A stretch of 64,000 nt of DNA from Mariniblastus sp964414815 (GTDB lineage: Bacteria; Planctomycetota; Planctomycetia; Pirellulales; Pirellulaceae): the NCBI GenBank assembly GCA_964414815.1, contig CAYPXY010000018.1, forward strand, positions 1-64,000. Reading direction: 5' to 3'. The translations under genes and the position numbers were made by a program. How positions within the stretch are numbered: the stretch's first letter is position 1; each line of letters opens with the position of its first letter. The notes below the pieces were generated by a model. The model ran no database searches. It was not told the DNA's origin and was given only the letters and a program-made list of their open reading frames with translations. Shown in pieces: positions 1 to 8,824 of this stretch.

Positions 1-68
1 TGACGACCGGCAACGCATCGGTCGAGCATGATCGGGTGTTGTTCGAGAAGCTGGGGATTAACCACTAG
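1..68 (+). CDS. bioB: Biotin synthase, C-terminal end only
   Basis: Only the last 21 codons are in the window, ending in TAG at 66-68. The peptide starts TTGNASVEHD and ends FEKLGINH. It resembles the extreme C-terminus of biotin synthase, where a GDYLTT-type strand is followed by an aspartate-containing helix and an LG-rich tail. BioB is the radical-SAM enzyme that inserts sulfur into dethiobiotin. The stop lies two bases before the bioF start, and bioF, bioH and bioC follow, which supports the call more than the short peptide does. The catalytic part is outside the window. Confidence 0.6.
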   Translation, partial: TTGNASVEHDRVLFEKLGINH

Positions 69-70
69 CA

Positions 71-1288
71 ATGGCGTGGAAAAGCTGGCTCAATGAACGC
101 TTGGCAGAAAGAGAGGCCCAATCTCTTTTTCGAAAACGGCGTTCGCTCGCTAGTCCCCAAGGAACTCGCATCGTGGTGGATGGCCACGACGTCGTCAATT
201 TTTGTAGTAACGATTATCTTGGGCTGGCTCATCATCCCGAGTTGATGGAGGCTGGAATCGAAGCCACTCGACGATGGGGAACGGGCAGCGGTGCATCGCA
301 TCTTGTCTGCGGGCACTCCGAAATGCACGACCAGCTTGAGCACGAGCTGGCGGAATTTGTTGGAGCTGAACGAGCGTTGCTTTTCAGCACTGGCTACATG
401 GCCAATCTGGCGATCCCGCAAACGTTTCTTCGGCGAAATGATTTGCTGTTGCAAGACAAACTGAATCACGCATCCATGATCGACGCGGGCCGAGCCAATA
501 CTTTGGGTTCCTTCCGTTATCGCCATGTTCATGTCGAGTCGGTGAATGTATTGTTAAATTCTATACATAAAAAGAGAGAGGGGCGGGGGCATGACAGACA
601 GGGACGTATCATGCTGATGACCGATGGTGTTTTCAGCATGGACGGCGACATTGCTCCGCTGAAGGAACTGCTGCTGGTTTGCAATTCTTATGATGTCATG
701 CTGGTGGTCGATGACGCTCATGGATTCGGAGTTCTGGGAGCAAACGGTGGTGGAACATTGCAACAGCTTCAGATTCCGATCGAAGGCAATCTCATGATGG
801 TCGGTACGCTTGGAAAAGCCGCCGGCAGTTTTGGAGCGTTCGTCGCCGGTGACCGTGTGTTGATTGAAAACCTGATTCAGTTCGGACGCACGTATATCTA
901 CACGACGGCACTGCCAACTGCGACCGCTGCCGTTACGTTGGCAGCGCTAAGAGTGTTTCGAAACGAACCGGAGCGTCGGCAGCGGCTGTTTGACAACGTC
1001 TCGCTTTTTCGCGAATGTGCATCCCAGGCAGGATTGAATCTGGCCGATTCATTGACACCCATCCAGCCGGTTTTCCTGTCCCAGGCCTCCCGCGCCGAGA
1101 AAGAAAATGGGACTACGGAAATCGTTGCCGCAAGCCAAAAATTGTTTGAGCAGGGCTACTGGGTTGCTGCCATTCGGCCGCCAACGGTTCCGGCGGGTAC
1201 AGAGCGGCTGCGCATCACGATCGGCTCGGAACACACTCACGAAGAAATCGAAGGTCTGGTGGCCGCATTGAGTGCAAGTGGACTATGA
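71..1288 (+). CDS. bioF: 8-amino-7-oxononanoate synthase (BioF)
   Basis: PLP enzyme that condenses pimeloyl-ACP with L-alanine to give 8-amino-7-oxononanoate, the first ring-building step of biotin synthesis in the cytoplasm. The 405 residues show the alpha-oxoamine synthase pattern: FCSNDYLGL near residue 45, the glycine-rich GTGSGASHLVCG segment (about 70-81), DDAHGFG (about 214-220, with the PLP-ring aspartate), and the Schiff-base lysine K249 in GTLGKAAGSFG. The start ATG lies two bases after the upstream stop, and the end overlaps bioH by 4 bp, so it sits in a coupled operon. A short basic insertion (HKKREGRGHD, about 166-175) comes just before the conserved TDGVFSMDGD strand. It is purine-rich and looks like a loop expansion that should not affect the active site. 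Confidence 0.95.
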   Translation: MAWKSWLNERLAEREAQSLFRKRRSLASPQGTRIVVDGHDVVNFCSNDYLGLAHHPELMEAGIEATRRWGTGSGASHLVCGHSEMHDQLEHELAEFVGAERALLFSTGYMANLAIPQTFLRRNDLLLQDKLNHASMIDAGRANTLGSFRYRHVHVESVNVLLNSIHKKREGRGHDRQGRIMLMTDGVFSMDGDIAPLKELLLVCNSYDVMLVVDDAHGFGVLGANGGGTLQQLQIPIEGNLMMVGTLGKAAGSFGAFVAGDRVLIENLIQFGRTYIYTTALPTATAAVTLAALRVFRNEPERRQRLFDNVSLFRECASQAGLNLADSLTPIQPVFLSQASRAEKENGTTEIVAASQKLFEQGYWVAAIRPPTVPAGTERLRITIGSEHTHEEIEGLVAALSASGL

Positions 1289-2076
1289 GCGAATCGACTC
1301 ACACGACACCGCTGGTGCTGCTGCACGGCTGGGGCGTCCATTCGAAAATTTGGCAGCCGCTGATGGCCTCGTTGCAGGAGCATTTTGAAGTTCATTTACT
1401 CGATCTTCCGGGGTATGGAGCCGATCATCAATATTGCGGAGTCTATTCGTTGGAAGCCACTGCCAATCGGTTGCTCGACCAGGCACCGGAGCAGGCCATT
1501 TGGGTTGCCTGGTCCCTGGGCGGGACGATTGCATTGCATGCCGCCCTGACATCACCGCACCGTTTTTTGGGACTTCAACTGGTTTCAGTGACTCCTCGAT
1601 TCAGGGGCGATTCGAATTGGCAGTTCGGAGTGCACCCGGCAGCCATAGAGAGTTTGATCGGACGATTTTTGTTCAGCTATCCTGATGGATTGAAACGGTT
1701 CTTGATGATGCAATCTACCGATCGACGATTGGTTCGCTCCGTTTATGAATCACTCGCGGCGATGGAGTCACCTGCCGATGAGATACTCGAAGCAAGCTTG
1801 CAACTGCTGGTTGAAACGGATTTGCGAGATCGCAGTGGGTTTCAGAACTTGGCTCGCGATTCCAATCCGCTTTCCATGCCCACTCAAGTGGTTTATGGAA
1901 ATTCCGATCTAATTGTCGCGCCGGAAGCAAGCCAGTTTCTCGATCGCCAATTGGGGGCCATGCATCCATTGCATCAACCGGCCTGCGAACTCGATGGCGG
2001 GCATCTTTGCTTTCTGGAATCCCAAACCCTGTTTCTGCAGAACCTGATGCGTTTCGCGGAGGTCTGTGTCAGATGA
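1285..2076 (+). CDS. bioH: Pimeloyl-ACP methyl ester esterase-like alpha/beta hydrolase (BioH)
   Basis: Alpha/beta hydrolase of 263 residues. The oxyanion-side motif LLHGWGVHSKIW comes at about 12-23. The nucleophile elbow WSLGG has Ser77 and the same WSLGG form as E. coli BioH. A late acidic residue lies in the SDLIVAP segment, and the catalytic His is in GGHLCF near the C-terminus. In BioH-type pathways this enzyme removes the methyl ester that BioC puts on malonyl-ACP, once chain extension has produced pimeloyl-ACP methyl ester. The start overlaps the bioF stop (ATGA) and the stop overlaps the bioC start in the same way, so translation is likely coupled. The neighbours make a BioH role much more likely than a generic hydrolase. 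Confidence 0.88.
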   Translation: MSESTHTTPLVLLHGWGVHSKIWQPLMASLQEHFEVHLLDLPGYGADHQYCGVYSLEATANRLLDQAPEQAIWVAWSLGGTIALHAALTSPHRFLGLQLVSVTPRFRGDSNWQFGVHPAAIESLIGRFLFSYPDGLKRFLMMQSTDRRLVRSVYESLAAMESPADEILEASLQLLVETDLRDRSGFQNLARDSNPLSMPTQVVYGNSDLIVAPEASQFLDRQLGAMHPLHQPACELDGGHLCFLESQTLFLQNLMRFAEVCVR

Positions 2077-2942
2077 GTCAACCCAGTGATGGCAGCGATG
2101 ATGGCGGTGGATTGGCAAAGGACCAGATCGCGCGGCAATTCTCGCGCGCGGCAGAGACCTATGATCAGGTTGCTCAGTTGCAACATGCAATGGCCGACCA
2201 TCTGTTGCAACGAATTCCATTGGATGCGACGGGTACGCTGGCCGATTTTGGTTGTGGGACAGGGCGATCGCTGGAGTGGCTTTCGGAAAACCGATCGCTG
2301 AAGCTGTTGGGGATCGACATTGCAGCGGGGATGATCGAGTTTGCTCGCCGCCGATTGCCGCGCGAAGTCGGGTTGATCATTTCCGATTTTGAAACCACCG
2401 GCTTGCCCGATAACCGCGTTGACATTCTGTTTTCAAATGCTGCGATTCAGTGGTCCCGTCCGCGAAATGTGTTTTCCGAGATGGCCAGAGTCCTCGTGCC
2501 CGATGGGCGGCTGCTGCTGTCCACTTTCGGGCCGAGCACGATGGTGGAGTTGGATCAAGCCTGGAAAGCGATCGGCGACCCAAGTTCGCGAGTCCACCCG
2601 TTGCCGTCTCGTGATACGCTCATACATGAGCTGGAGCAAGCAGGATTTGTGGTGGTGCATTGTTTTTCAGAAATCGAGCGTACGTCGTTCCAAACGATTG
2701 ATGACCTTTTCAGCAGTATCAAACGACTCGGTGCAACGAATGCCTTGACCAGCCGCAGCCAAGGCATGTTGGGCAAAGCAAAATACCTTGCCCTGCGAGA
2801 TTATCTGACCCAACGAATGAAGGCCGATGGACGGTTGGTGTTAACATTTGAGTCGATCTTTTTTGAAGCTCAGTTCAAGCCTGTTCAGCAAAGAGAAAAG
2901 CACGAAAAAGGAAGAGGCGAAGGAAATCGCATGGCGAGCTAG
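2073..2942 (+). CDS. bioC: Malonyl-ACP O-methyltransferase (BioC)
   Basis: Class I SAM methyltransferase that methylates the free carboxyl of malonyl-ACP so that fatty-acid enzymes can build the pimeloyl chain. Motif I LADFGCGTGRS and the acidic motif LLGIDIAAGM are present, followed by the BioC-typical FSNAAIQW strand and a C-terminal region with SSIKRLGATNALTSR, which matches the BioC signature around KRLGA. I chose the ATG at 2073 because it overlaps the bioH stop; a longer in-frame start at 2007 would lie deep inside bioH. The protein is 289 residues. The last 20 or so are charged and low in complexity (KPVQQREKHEKGRGEG), an extension beyond the usual end of the family. Confidence 0.92.
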   Translation: MSQPSDGSDDGGGLAKDQIARQFSRAAETYDQVAQLQHAMADHLLQRIPLDATGTLADFGCGTGRSLEWLSENRSLKLLGIDIAAGMIEFARRRLPREVGLIISDFETTGLPDNRVDILFSNAAIQWSRPRNVFSEMARVLVPDGRLLLSTFGPSTMVELDQAWKAIGDPSSRVHPLPSRDTLIHELEQAGFVVVHCFSEIERTSFQTIDDLFSSIKRLGATNALTSRSQGMLGKAKYLALRDYLTQRMKADGRLVLTFESIFFEAQFKPVQQREKHEKGRGEGNRMAS

Positions 2943-3082
2943 CACTTCTGAAATCATTCTACTTCTGAAATCACCGTCGATCACCACCGAGCTGACGTGT
3001 TCAGTCGCCCGATTTTTGTCTACGATGACGGAAACTCAGGAATTGTCCCGAAATAAATTCCCGATTCTTTTAATGTTGATCG

Positions 3083-3150
3083 TAACCCGAAGCGTAAGCG
3101 AGGGACTACTCCAGCTTGGTAAGGCCGTCCCTCGCTTACGCTTCGGGTTA
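3083..3150. repeat. Extragenic palindrome, family TAACCCGAAGCG, copy 1
   Basis: Perfect 23-bp inverted repeat: the left arm 3083-3105 begins TAACCCGAAGCG, and the right arm 3128-3150 is its exact reverse complement, with a 22-nt loop. There is no T-run behind it, so it is not a classic terminator. A second member lies at 7029-7124. Both occur just after the last gene of an operon. The rest of 2943-3256 has no gene apart from the heptamer repeat at 3219. Confidence 0.85.
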
Positions 3151-3218
3151 TGATGAAATACGGAAGTTATTTCGGGACAGTTTCTTATTTGATTTCAATT
3201 TTCGATACGCGCATATTT

Positions 3219-3254
3219 CATCCCTCATCCCTCATCCTTCCTCCCTCATCCCTT
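3219..3254. repeat. CATCCCT heptamer tract, degenerate
   Basis: A run of about five partly degenerate CATCCCT/CTCATCC units that ends two bases before the kdsC start codon at 3257. The same heptamer occurs at 35828, 42866, 45496 (reverse orientation) and 47639. The pyrimidine-rich tract takes the place where a Shine-Dalgarno sequence would normally sit. Confidence 0.8.
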
Positions 3255-3256
3255 AA

Positions 3257-3778
3257 ATGAAACTCGATCAGCGAATGCAGTCCATTCAATTGATTCTGTC
3301 CGATGTGGATGGCGTGCTGACCCATGGCGGAATCACGTACGACAATCAGGGGATTGAGTCCAAACAGTTCCATGTTCGCGATGGGCTGGGGATCAAGATA
3401 TGGCAAAGTGTCGGGCATCGATTTGGCGTGATTACCGCCCGATCATCTCACATCGTTAAAATGCGGATGAGCGAACTGGGCGTCGATATTGTTCGTCAGG
3501 GGCTGGAAAATAAACTGCCGGTAGCGGTAGATATCATGGCGGAACTTCAGTTGTCGCCTGAAGAAGTTTGCTACATCGGAGACGATCTGGCCGACTTGCG
3601 AGTACTCAAGCACGTTGGGCTGGCGGTGGCGGTCGCGGATGCGACTGCGGAGGTTCGAAAAGTAGCTCACGTCGTCACCCAAGCCCCCGGTGGACACGGT
3701 GCAGTGCGTGAAATGATCGAAATGATCTTGAAAGGCCAGGAACGCTGGAACGAGATTGTGAGACTGTATGAAGAGTAA
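3257..3778 (+). CDS. kdsC: 3-deoxy-D-manno-octulosonate 8-phosphate phosphatase (KdsC)
   Basis: C0-type HAD phosphatase of 173 residues that hydrolyses Kdo-8-phosphate to Kdo for the LPS inner core. The nucleophile and acid are D16 and D18 in LSDVDGVLT. Motif II is the T60 region (GVITARSS), the conserved lysine is in LENKLPV (about 86), and motif III is GDDLADL (about 108-114), which binds magnesium. A cap domain is absent, as expected for KdsC, which works as a tetramer. The gene overlaps the next, LPS-transport-like gene by 11 bp, the same kdsC-lptC/lptA order found in proteobacteria. There is no clear ribosome-binding site, because the start abuts a CATCCCT repeat. Confidence 0.93.
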   Translation: MKLDQRMQSIQLILSDVDGVLTHGGITYDNQGIESKQFHVRDGLGIKIWQSVGHRFGVITARSSHIVKMRMSELGVDIVRQGLENKLPVAVDIMAELQLSPEEVCYIGDDLADLRVLKHVGLAVAVADATAEVRKVAHVVTQAPGGHGAVREMIEMILKGQERWNEIVRLYEE

Positions 3779-6700
3779 GCTCAACTCGTTTGCACTTTAC
3801 TTGATGTCGCTGGCCGGGATGATCGGATTGTATTCGGTCTACGCGAAATTTCTGGTGCCGCTGGTCGAAGGCCCTCCCAGTATTGTCCGGCACGAATTTC
3901 TTCCCCCCAAAACCGAGCTGTCATCCAGTCTCTACGATCCGGATCGAATCGCCCAGCTATTTCCTCAGGACGCCTGGGAGAATAACGAACCCAAGATCCT
4001 GGTGACGGAGCAGGGGCTGGTGATGTTCAAGGAGTTCGCTCGTGTTGAAGGCGGATACCTGGAAGTTCTCCCCTTCACCCTGGTCATGAATCATCGTTCT
4101 GACGATCCCACCAATCCGTCCGAGCCACCCACAGTGTTGCGGTGTTTCAAAGGCGCGCGACTGAAATTTGATTCTCCAAATCAGGATCCTCTTGCCGGAA
4201 AATCAAAACTTGAATCCGCCCGACTGGTCGGCACCGTGGATATTTATCGTCCTTCCAGCGAACCAGACAAAGCCGATTCCATCGAGATCCTGACCAGCAA
4301 CGTTCAGATCGACAAGCGTCAAATCCATACCATCGAGGAAGTCCAATTCGCCTTTGGAGCTAATCGCGGACAGGGCAGGCAACTGCATATCGAATTCCTT
4401 CATGCCGATGGAGCCGTGAAACCGCAAAGTCTGGAAACGGTCAACGGAATCAAACGAATCGAGCTGGCGTTTCTACGACAGCTTCAGATTGTTCCACCGA
4501 ACAAAACTTCAGCAGCGATGGGGGCCACTCAGCTTGCCAGCGCATCGCCCACTCCGAACTCAAACCTTGGAGATTCGTTTACGATTACCTGTGCAGGTCC
4601 TTTTGTGCTGGACATGGAGCGCCGCACCGCGACGTTCAACGATCGTGTCAATGTTTCGTCTCAGGGCGATTCGGCAAGCCAAATTGACTGCAATCGCTTG
4701 ACAGTTTTCTTCAACCAGAAAGGAACCGGTGTGCCGGGGGCCTCCAAGCCTGAAAACACGGCTCCGCCGTCAGCAGAAAGCCAAAGCGGGAATTTGACAT
4801 GGGACATGAAACGGTTGGTTGCCGATGGAACACCGGCCAGGTTTGTTTCAGATTCCCGGTCCGCCACCGTGGTCGGCAGTGTGTTGAGCTACGATTTTGG
4901 GCTCGAGGAAATTGTCGTTCAGAGAGCTGAATCTCAACCCCATGCTCCTCCGGTCCGGATTGCGGTACCGGGACTGCAAATCGAAGCCAACCAGATTGCG
5001 TATCGCCTGCGTGCGGATGGGGGATTGGGACAGGCCATCGCCCAAGGCCCAGGTAGCTTGCAGCGCGAGGCCACCGACAAGGACAAAGCGTTCTTGCTCA
5101 AGTGGGAGCGAGTGTTGACGATCGATCCAGACGGACAGCAGCAACTGGTTTCCATTGACCAGAATTGCGAAGTCCGTTTCGATCAGTCGATGCAACTCAA
5201 GGCAAACCAGATCAAGTTTTGGCTCAATGAATTGCAAGCACCGAACGTCAACCAACCCCCCAATGGCGACGATTCGAAAGCCCAGTTTTCCTATCAACCC
5301 GACCGACTGATGGCGATGCAAAATGTCAAAATTTCATCGCCGCAACTGGAAGGTGAAACCGGCAAGCTCACGGCTGTCTGGAATCCCAGCGATGTGCCGC
5401 TACAAAAGCAGGCAAACTTTTCACCCCCAGCGAACCGTGTCGCCGCCCATACCACGAACGACCCGATTCAGCTGGTGGCGTTCCATCAAGAGGTCAACGA
5501 ACCTGTCAAGAAATATGTATTCAAAGGAGAGACCGTTGATCTGAAACTGTTGTCCGATGGTGATACTTCCCAGCTTCAGGACTTGACGGCCAACGGGAAC
5601 GTGTCGCTGATCGAGCGGATGGAAGGCTGGTTGGACCGAGAGCGGAAACCGATGACATTGACGGGACACTCGCTTCGCTGCGTGCCACTTGCCAATGACA
5701 ATGTCCGAGTGTTCGTGACAGGGATCGATCAGCAGTTTGCTACCATCGAGACCGAGCAGCTCAAACTCTCGGGCTACCAAATCCATCTGGATCAGGCCGA
5801 GAACAAGCTGTGGGTGGACGGCGCAGGCGGCGTTCAAATGGTGATGCAGGATGAAAACCATCAGGGAGCCGATCCGAAAACCGGTCCACCTTCAAACATC
5901 AACGGCTTCCAGGTCGTGGACACTGCTCAAGCGAAGGCGACTCAATACAAGCATGTGGAAATCACCTGGTCGAGCGGAATGATCTTTAACGGTCGAAAAG
6001 TTTATTTCGAAGACAACGTCAAAATGGTTGCCGATGGTGTGGATGATCAGGGAAATCCGCTCAGCACACAAGCATCCGGAGAGGGGGTGACGCTGGAGTT
6101 GGTACAGCCCATCCAGTTTCAGAAAGCGAGTTCCGGATCGAATCAGAAGGCTGATATTCGTGAAGTGATCATCGTCAATCAGGTAGCCACCGGACAGCGA
6201 GTATTCAATCTGGCGAAACAGAATTTGACTCGGCCCCTCAACCCCGCCGGTCCTATCGCCTCCATTGCTCACATTTCGATGTCGGCCGATGGTCAGCCAG
6301 CCGAGCAACAACGTTTTCTGGCGGCCCAGATCACGCTCGACGCGAAATCAGGCGCGGTAAATTCAAGTGGCCCCGGGGTGTTGATGCACTATCGTGACGA
6401 GCGGCTTTCTCCATCTTCCGATTCGCACCGAGATCCCCGTTCGACCGGAAGCCGTTCACCTGAACCTCGTTCACGCCCCTCGCATGGGATGAATCCGTTT
6501 GGACCAACCACCGGGCCGGCGGCGGAAGGCATTACGTTCGTGCGAGTCAATTTCGATGGAACGGCCAGTGCCAACACGAACGAGAAACGATTGTTGATTC
6601 GGGGCAATGTGCGAACGCTTTACGCGACCGTTCAGTCGTTCGATCAGGTATTGGATCCGGATGCCCAGTCATTGCCGCCGGATGCCGTCAAGGTGAAATG

Positions 6701-7010
6701 CGATCGTCTGGAATATGCACAATGGACCCCCCGAAATTCCAGCGAGCCCGTACAGGAACTGGTGGCCGCTGGCAACGCCCACGTCACCAGTGATACATTT
6801 GAAGTGACTGGGGATCAAGTGCGCTACAATCAGGCCAACGATACGATGGTCATCGAAGGGACCGGTCGCTCGTCGGCCCAGCTCTGGTATTTTCCGACGG
6901 CCTCTTCAAAGACGCGAACCCATTTGACCAGCCAAAAGATGATCTATCGGCTGCGATCCCGCAGTGCAGAGATGCAGGCCATCGAGAAGCTCGATATTCA
7001 GGGCCGGTAG
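3768..7010 (+). CDS. Very large LptA/LptC (OstA)-like periplasmic protein
   Basis: 1,080 residues with one N-terminal membrane anchor (about 8-30, ALYLMSLAGMIGLYSVYAKF) and a long periplasmic part made of repeated beta-rich segments. Several segments carry the OstA/LptA-like pattern of a glycine followed by alternating hydrophobics, for example LTANGNVSLIE, VDGAGGVQMVM, FEDNVKMVADG, and at the C-terminus LVAAGNAHVTSDTFEVTGDQVRYN. LptC and LptA are usually under 200 residues, so this looks like an LptC-type anchor joined to a much longer beta-jellyroll bridge. The 11-bp overlap with kdsC supports a role in carrying LPS from the inner to the outer membrane. A segment around 880-910 is rich in S, R and P and looks unstructured. 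The family assignment rests on motif pattern and context, not on an alignment. Confidence 0.72.
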   Translation: MKSKLNSFALYLMSLAGMIGLYSVYAKFLVPLVEGPPSIVRHEFLPPKTELSSSLYDPDRIAQLFPQDAWENNEPKILVTEQGLVMFKEFARVEGGYLEVLPFTLVMNHRSDDPTNPSEPPTVLRCFKGARLKFDSPNQDPLAGKSKLESARLVGTVDIYRPSSEPDKADSIEILTSNVQIDKRQIHTIEEVQFAFGANRGQGRQLHIEFLHADGAVKPQSLETVNGIKRIELAFLRQLQIVPPNKTSAAMGATQLASASPTPNSNLGDSFTITCAGPFVLDMERRTATFNDRVNVSSQGDSASQIDCNRLTVFFNQKGTGVPGASKPENTAPPSAESQSGNLTWDMKRLVADGTPARFVSDSRSATVVGSVLSYDFGLEEIVVQRAESQPHAPPVRIAVPGLQIEANQIAYRLRADGGLGQAIAQGPGSLQREATDKDKAFLLKWERVLTIDPDGQQQLVSIDQNCEVRFDQSMQLKANQIKFWLNELQAPNVNQPPNGDDSKAQFSYQPDRLMAMQNVKISSPQLEGETGKLTAVWNPSDVPLQKQANFSPPANRVAAHTTNDPIQLVAFHQEVNEPVKKYVFKGETVDLKLLSDGDTSQLQDLTANGNVSLIERMEGWLDRERKPMTLTGHSLRCVPLANDNVRVFVTGIDQQFATIETEQLKLSGYQIHLDQAENKLWVDGAGGVQMVMQDENHQGADPKTGPPSNINGFQVVDTAQAKATQYKHVEITWSSGMIFNGRKVYFEDNVKMVADGVDDQGNPLSTQASGEGVTLELVQPIQFQKASSGSNQKADIREVIIVNQVATGQRVFNLAKQNLTRPLNPAGPIASIAHISMSADGQPAEQQRFLAAQITLDAKSGAVNSSGPGVLMHYRDERLSPSSDSHRDPRSTGSRSPEPRSRPSHGMNPFGPTTGPAAEGITFVRVNFDGTASANTNEKRLLIRGNVRTLYATVQSFDQVLDPDAQSLPPDAVKVKCDRLEYAQWTPRNSSEPVQELVAAGNAHVTSDTFEVTGDQVRYNQANDTMVIEGTGRSSAQLWYFPTASSKTRTHLTSQKMIYRLRSRSAEMQAIEKLDIQGR

Positions 7011-7028
7011 GTGTGTGTTGGTGGAAAT

Positions 7029-7124
7029 CATAACCCGAAGCGTAAGCGAGGGAAGAAATGTAAGCGAGGGAAGAAACGTAAGCGAGGGAAGAAACGCGGT
7101 CCCTCGCTAACGCTTCGGGTTATG
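7029..7124. repeat. Extragenic palindrome, family TAACCCGAAGCG, copy 2, with tandem-expanded arm
   Basis: The outer arms 7029-7053 and 7100-7124 are 25-bp inverted repeats with one mismatch and match the copy at 3083. Between them an 18-bp unit (TAAGCGAGGGAAGAAAYG) is repeated three times at 7043-7060, 7061-7078 and 7079-7096. The first unit overlaps the left arm, so part of the arm has been copied in tandem. The element lies 18 bp after the LptA-like gene. Confidence 0.85.
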
Positions 7125-7235
7125 ATTCGAAAATTATCAACCGTGATAGCAGAGAAATCCACCAGTCCGCTATGAATGTATAGAAATTAACAAAACGTGC
7201 CCGTGCGTTTATTTTTTTGAAATGGAGACGATCCC

Positions 7236-7466
7236 ATGCGGAACCCGTTTTCAAAATCTTGGTTTTATGAAGTATCGCTGGCCTGTGTAGGACTGGCGAC
7301 TGTGTTTTTGCTATCGTCAGGACATGCGTCTATGCTTCCATCGGCCAATGCACGTTGTATCCCACAAGATACTGAGGAATACGAAGAACCGGGGCAGATT
7401 CTTGCCCGACGGTTAACTATTAACCAAATAGAGGAAACAATGCCATGCAACGGTTTATCGCGCTGA
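7236..7466 (+). CDS. Small exported protein of unknown function
   Basis: 76 residues. The N-terminus has a positive start (MRNPFSKSW) and a hydrophobic segment at about 12-30, then a short polar tail rich in E, which fits a secreted or membrane-anchored peptide. GGAGA at about 7222 gives a usable ribosome-binding site. Its 3' end overlaps the next gene by 22 bp in a different frame, and the GAGGA that serves the downstream start lies inside this coding sequence, which suggests translational coupling. I do not recognise the family. It could be a non-coding leader, although start, ribosome-binding site and signal-like segment together favour a gene. Confidence 0.5.
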   Translation: MRNPFSKSWFYEVSLACVGLATVFLLSSGHASMLPSANARCIPQDTEEYEEPGQILARRLTINQIEETMPCNGLSR

Positions 7467-8794
7467 TCTTCTGCAACCTTGCTTTGATAGCGGGAACATG
7501 GGTGCATGCGCAGGATGGTGTGCAGCACATTTTTGAAAAAGCATTCGAGAACCCGGATCCCCATAAAATATTTCACATATTTGTCTATCATGAAATGGGG
7601 TTGTCGAATGACGAAATGAAAGAGGTGTCCAAAATAAGCAGCTATTACCTGAGTGAGTTTGAGCGAATCAGTCTTGATCCAGAACTTTATGCTGCCGGAA
7701 AGCAGGGGGAACAAACCCTTGCCTTGAGACGAGAAGTCTTCAATCAGTTCTCTGAGAGATTGAACCCGCAGCAACAAATCCTTTTGAATCGCCATGTTGT
7801 TCAGGCCCATATCGAACGAACCCTTCGTTCGGAAGAAAATCCTGGCAACCTTGCGCTCAAAGACGCCAACCTGGTTCTGGCCAAAGAATTGACTCGTGCT
7901 CTGGGGATTTCTGACGTGCAGGAGAACCGATTGAAGGAGTTGTCGAAGGAATTTTCAAAGTTGCTGGAAGATCATTCCCGAGAAACGGAGGATTCGATTC
8001 AGGATACCTACCGAAGGTGGCAACAAGCCCTATTTGAAGAACTTCTGCCTTTCCAGCAACGAGAATACAAAACAGCAGTAGGAGAGAAATGTGAAGCACT
8101 TGGCGAATTGCACATCCTGCCATTCTACTACGAAAAAAGAGGGTTACGGCTCGACAGGACAAGATCCGGGATGAACTATACGATTGAGCCCCCCGAAGGC
8201 ATCCATATGTTGGTACTGACTCCTTTCTATGTGGACGCTCCCATGCATCCCCACGGAATGTTTGCTTTGATCCTGCACGATGTCGGGGTCAAGGAACTGG
8301 GAATCACCGTAGAACAGAAAAAACAACTGGAAGTATTGAAGGAGGAGTGGTCTCTCGTAAATCCTCTGCCATCGAGGTTACGGATCTCTCCTGAATTCGG
8401 AACCAACATGACCTCAAAAAAGCAGCGAGAAGAGGCCGCCAACGCTCGAAAGGAACACGGAGAAATTGAAGACAAAGTTTTTGCGGTTCTCAAAGACAAG
8501 CAAGTCATCCGATTGCGGCAAATCTGGAACCAGATCATGCTTTCCATGGGCTGGGAAGATGTCAATCTGGCCCTTCCCGACTGGCGCAGCTACCTTGAAT
8601 TGACGGATGACCAAAACGCGGCGTTTGATCGAGTCCACGAACAGTTCAAGAACGAATTGGAGAAACTGGAAACCGAGTCTTCGAACCAACAGAAACAGAT
8701 CGTCAGCGACCACCGCACGGAGGTCGGCAAGGTGCTGACCGACTCCCAGAAAGACCGTATGCAAAAATGGCTGGGGGTTAAGTTCCAAAATTGA
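7445..8794 (+). CDS. Secreted helical protein of unknown function
   Basis: 449 residues with a signal peptide (about 1-22, FIALIFCNLALIAGTWVHAQ). The mature protein is strongly charged and helical. It contains repeated short motifs of the type LTxxQxxxL (RLNPQQQILL, GITVEQKKQL, LTDSQKDRMQ), as seen in Spy/CpxP-like periplasmic proteins that act on unfolded or outer-membrane proteins. This is only a resemblance of motif and composition. The start ATG at 7445 has GAGGA nine bases upstream; the ATG five bases earlier belongs to the overlapping small gene. No enzyme motif was found. Confidence 0.7.
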   Translation: MQRFIALIFCNLALIAGTWVHAQDGVQHIFEKAFENPDPHKIFHIFVYHEMGLSNDEMKEVSKISSYYLSEFERISLDPELYAAGKQGEQTLALRREVFNQFSERLNPQQQILLNRHVVQAHIERTLRSEENPGNLALKDANLVLAKELTRALGISDVQENRLKELSKEFSKLLEDHSRETEDSIQDTYRRWQQALFEELLPFQQREYKTAVGEKCEALGELHILPFYYEKRGLRLDRTRSGMNYTIEPPEGIHMLVLTPFYVDAPMHPHGMFALILHDVGVKELGITVEQKKQLEVLKEEWSLVNPLPSRLRISPEFGTNMTSKKQREEAANARKEHGEIEDKVFAVLKDKQVIRLRQIWNQIMLSMGWEDVNLALPDWRSYLELTDDQNAAFDRVHEQFKNELEKLETESSNQQKQIVSDHRTEVGKVLTDSQKDRMQKWLGVKFQN

Positions 8795-8824
8795 GATCTG
8801 GGAACTCCCCGCCGAATCAATGCT

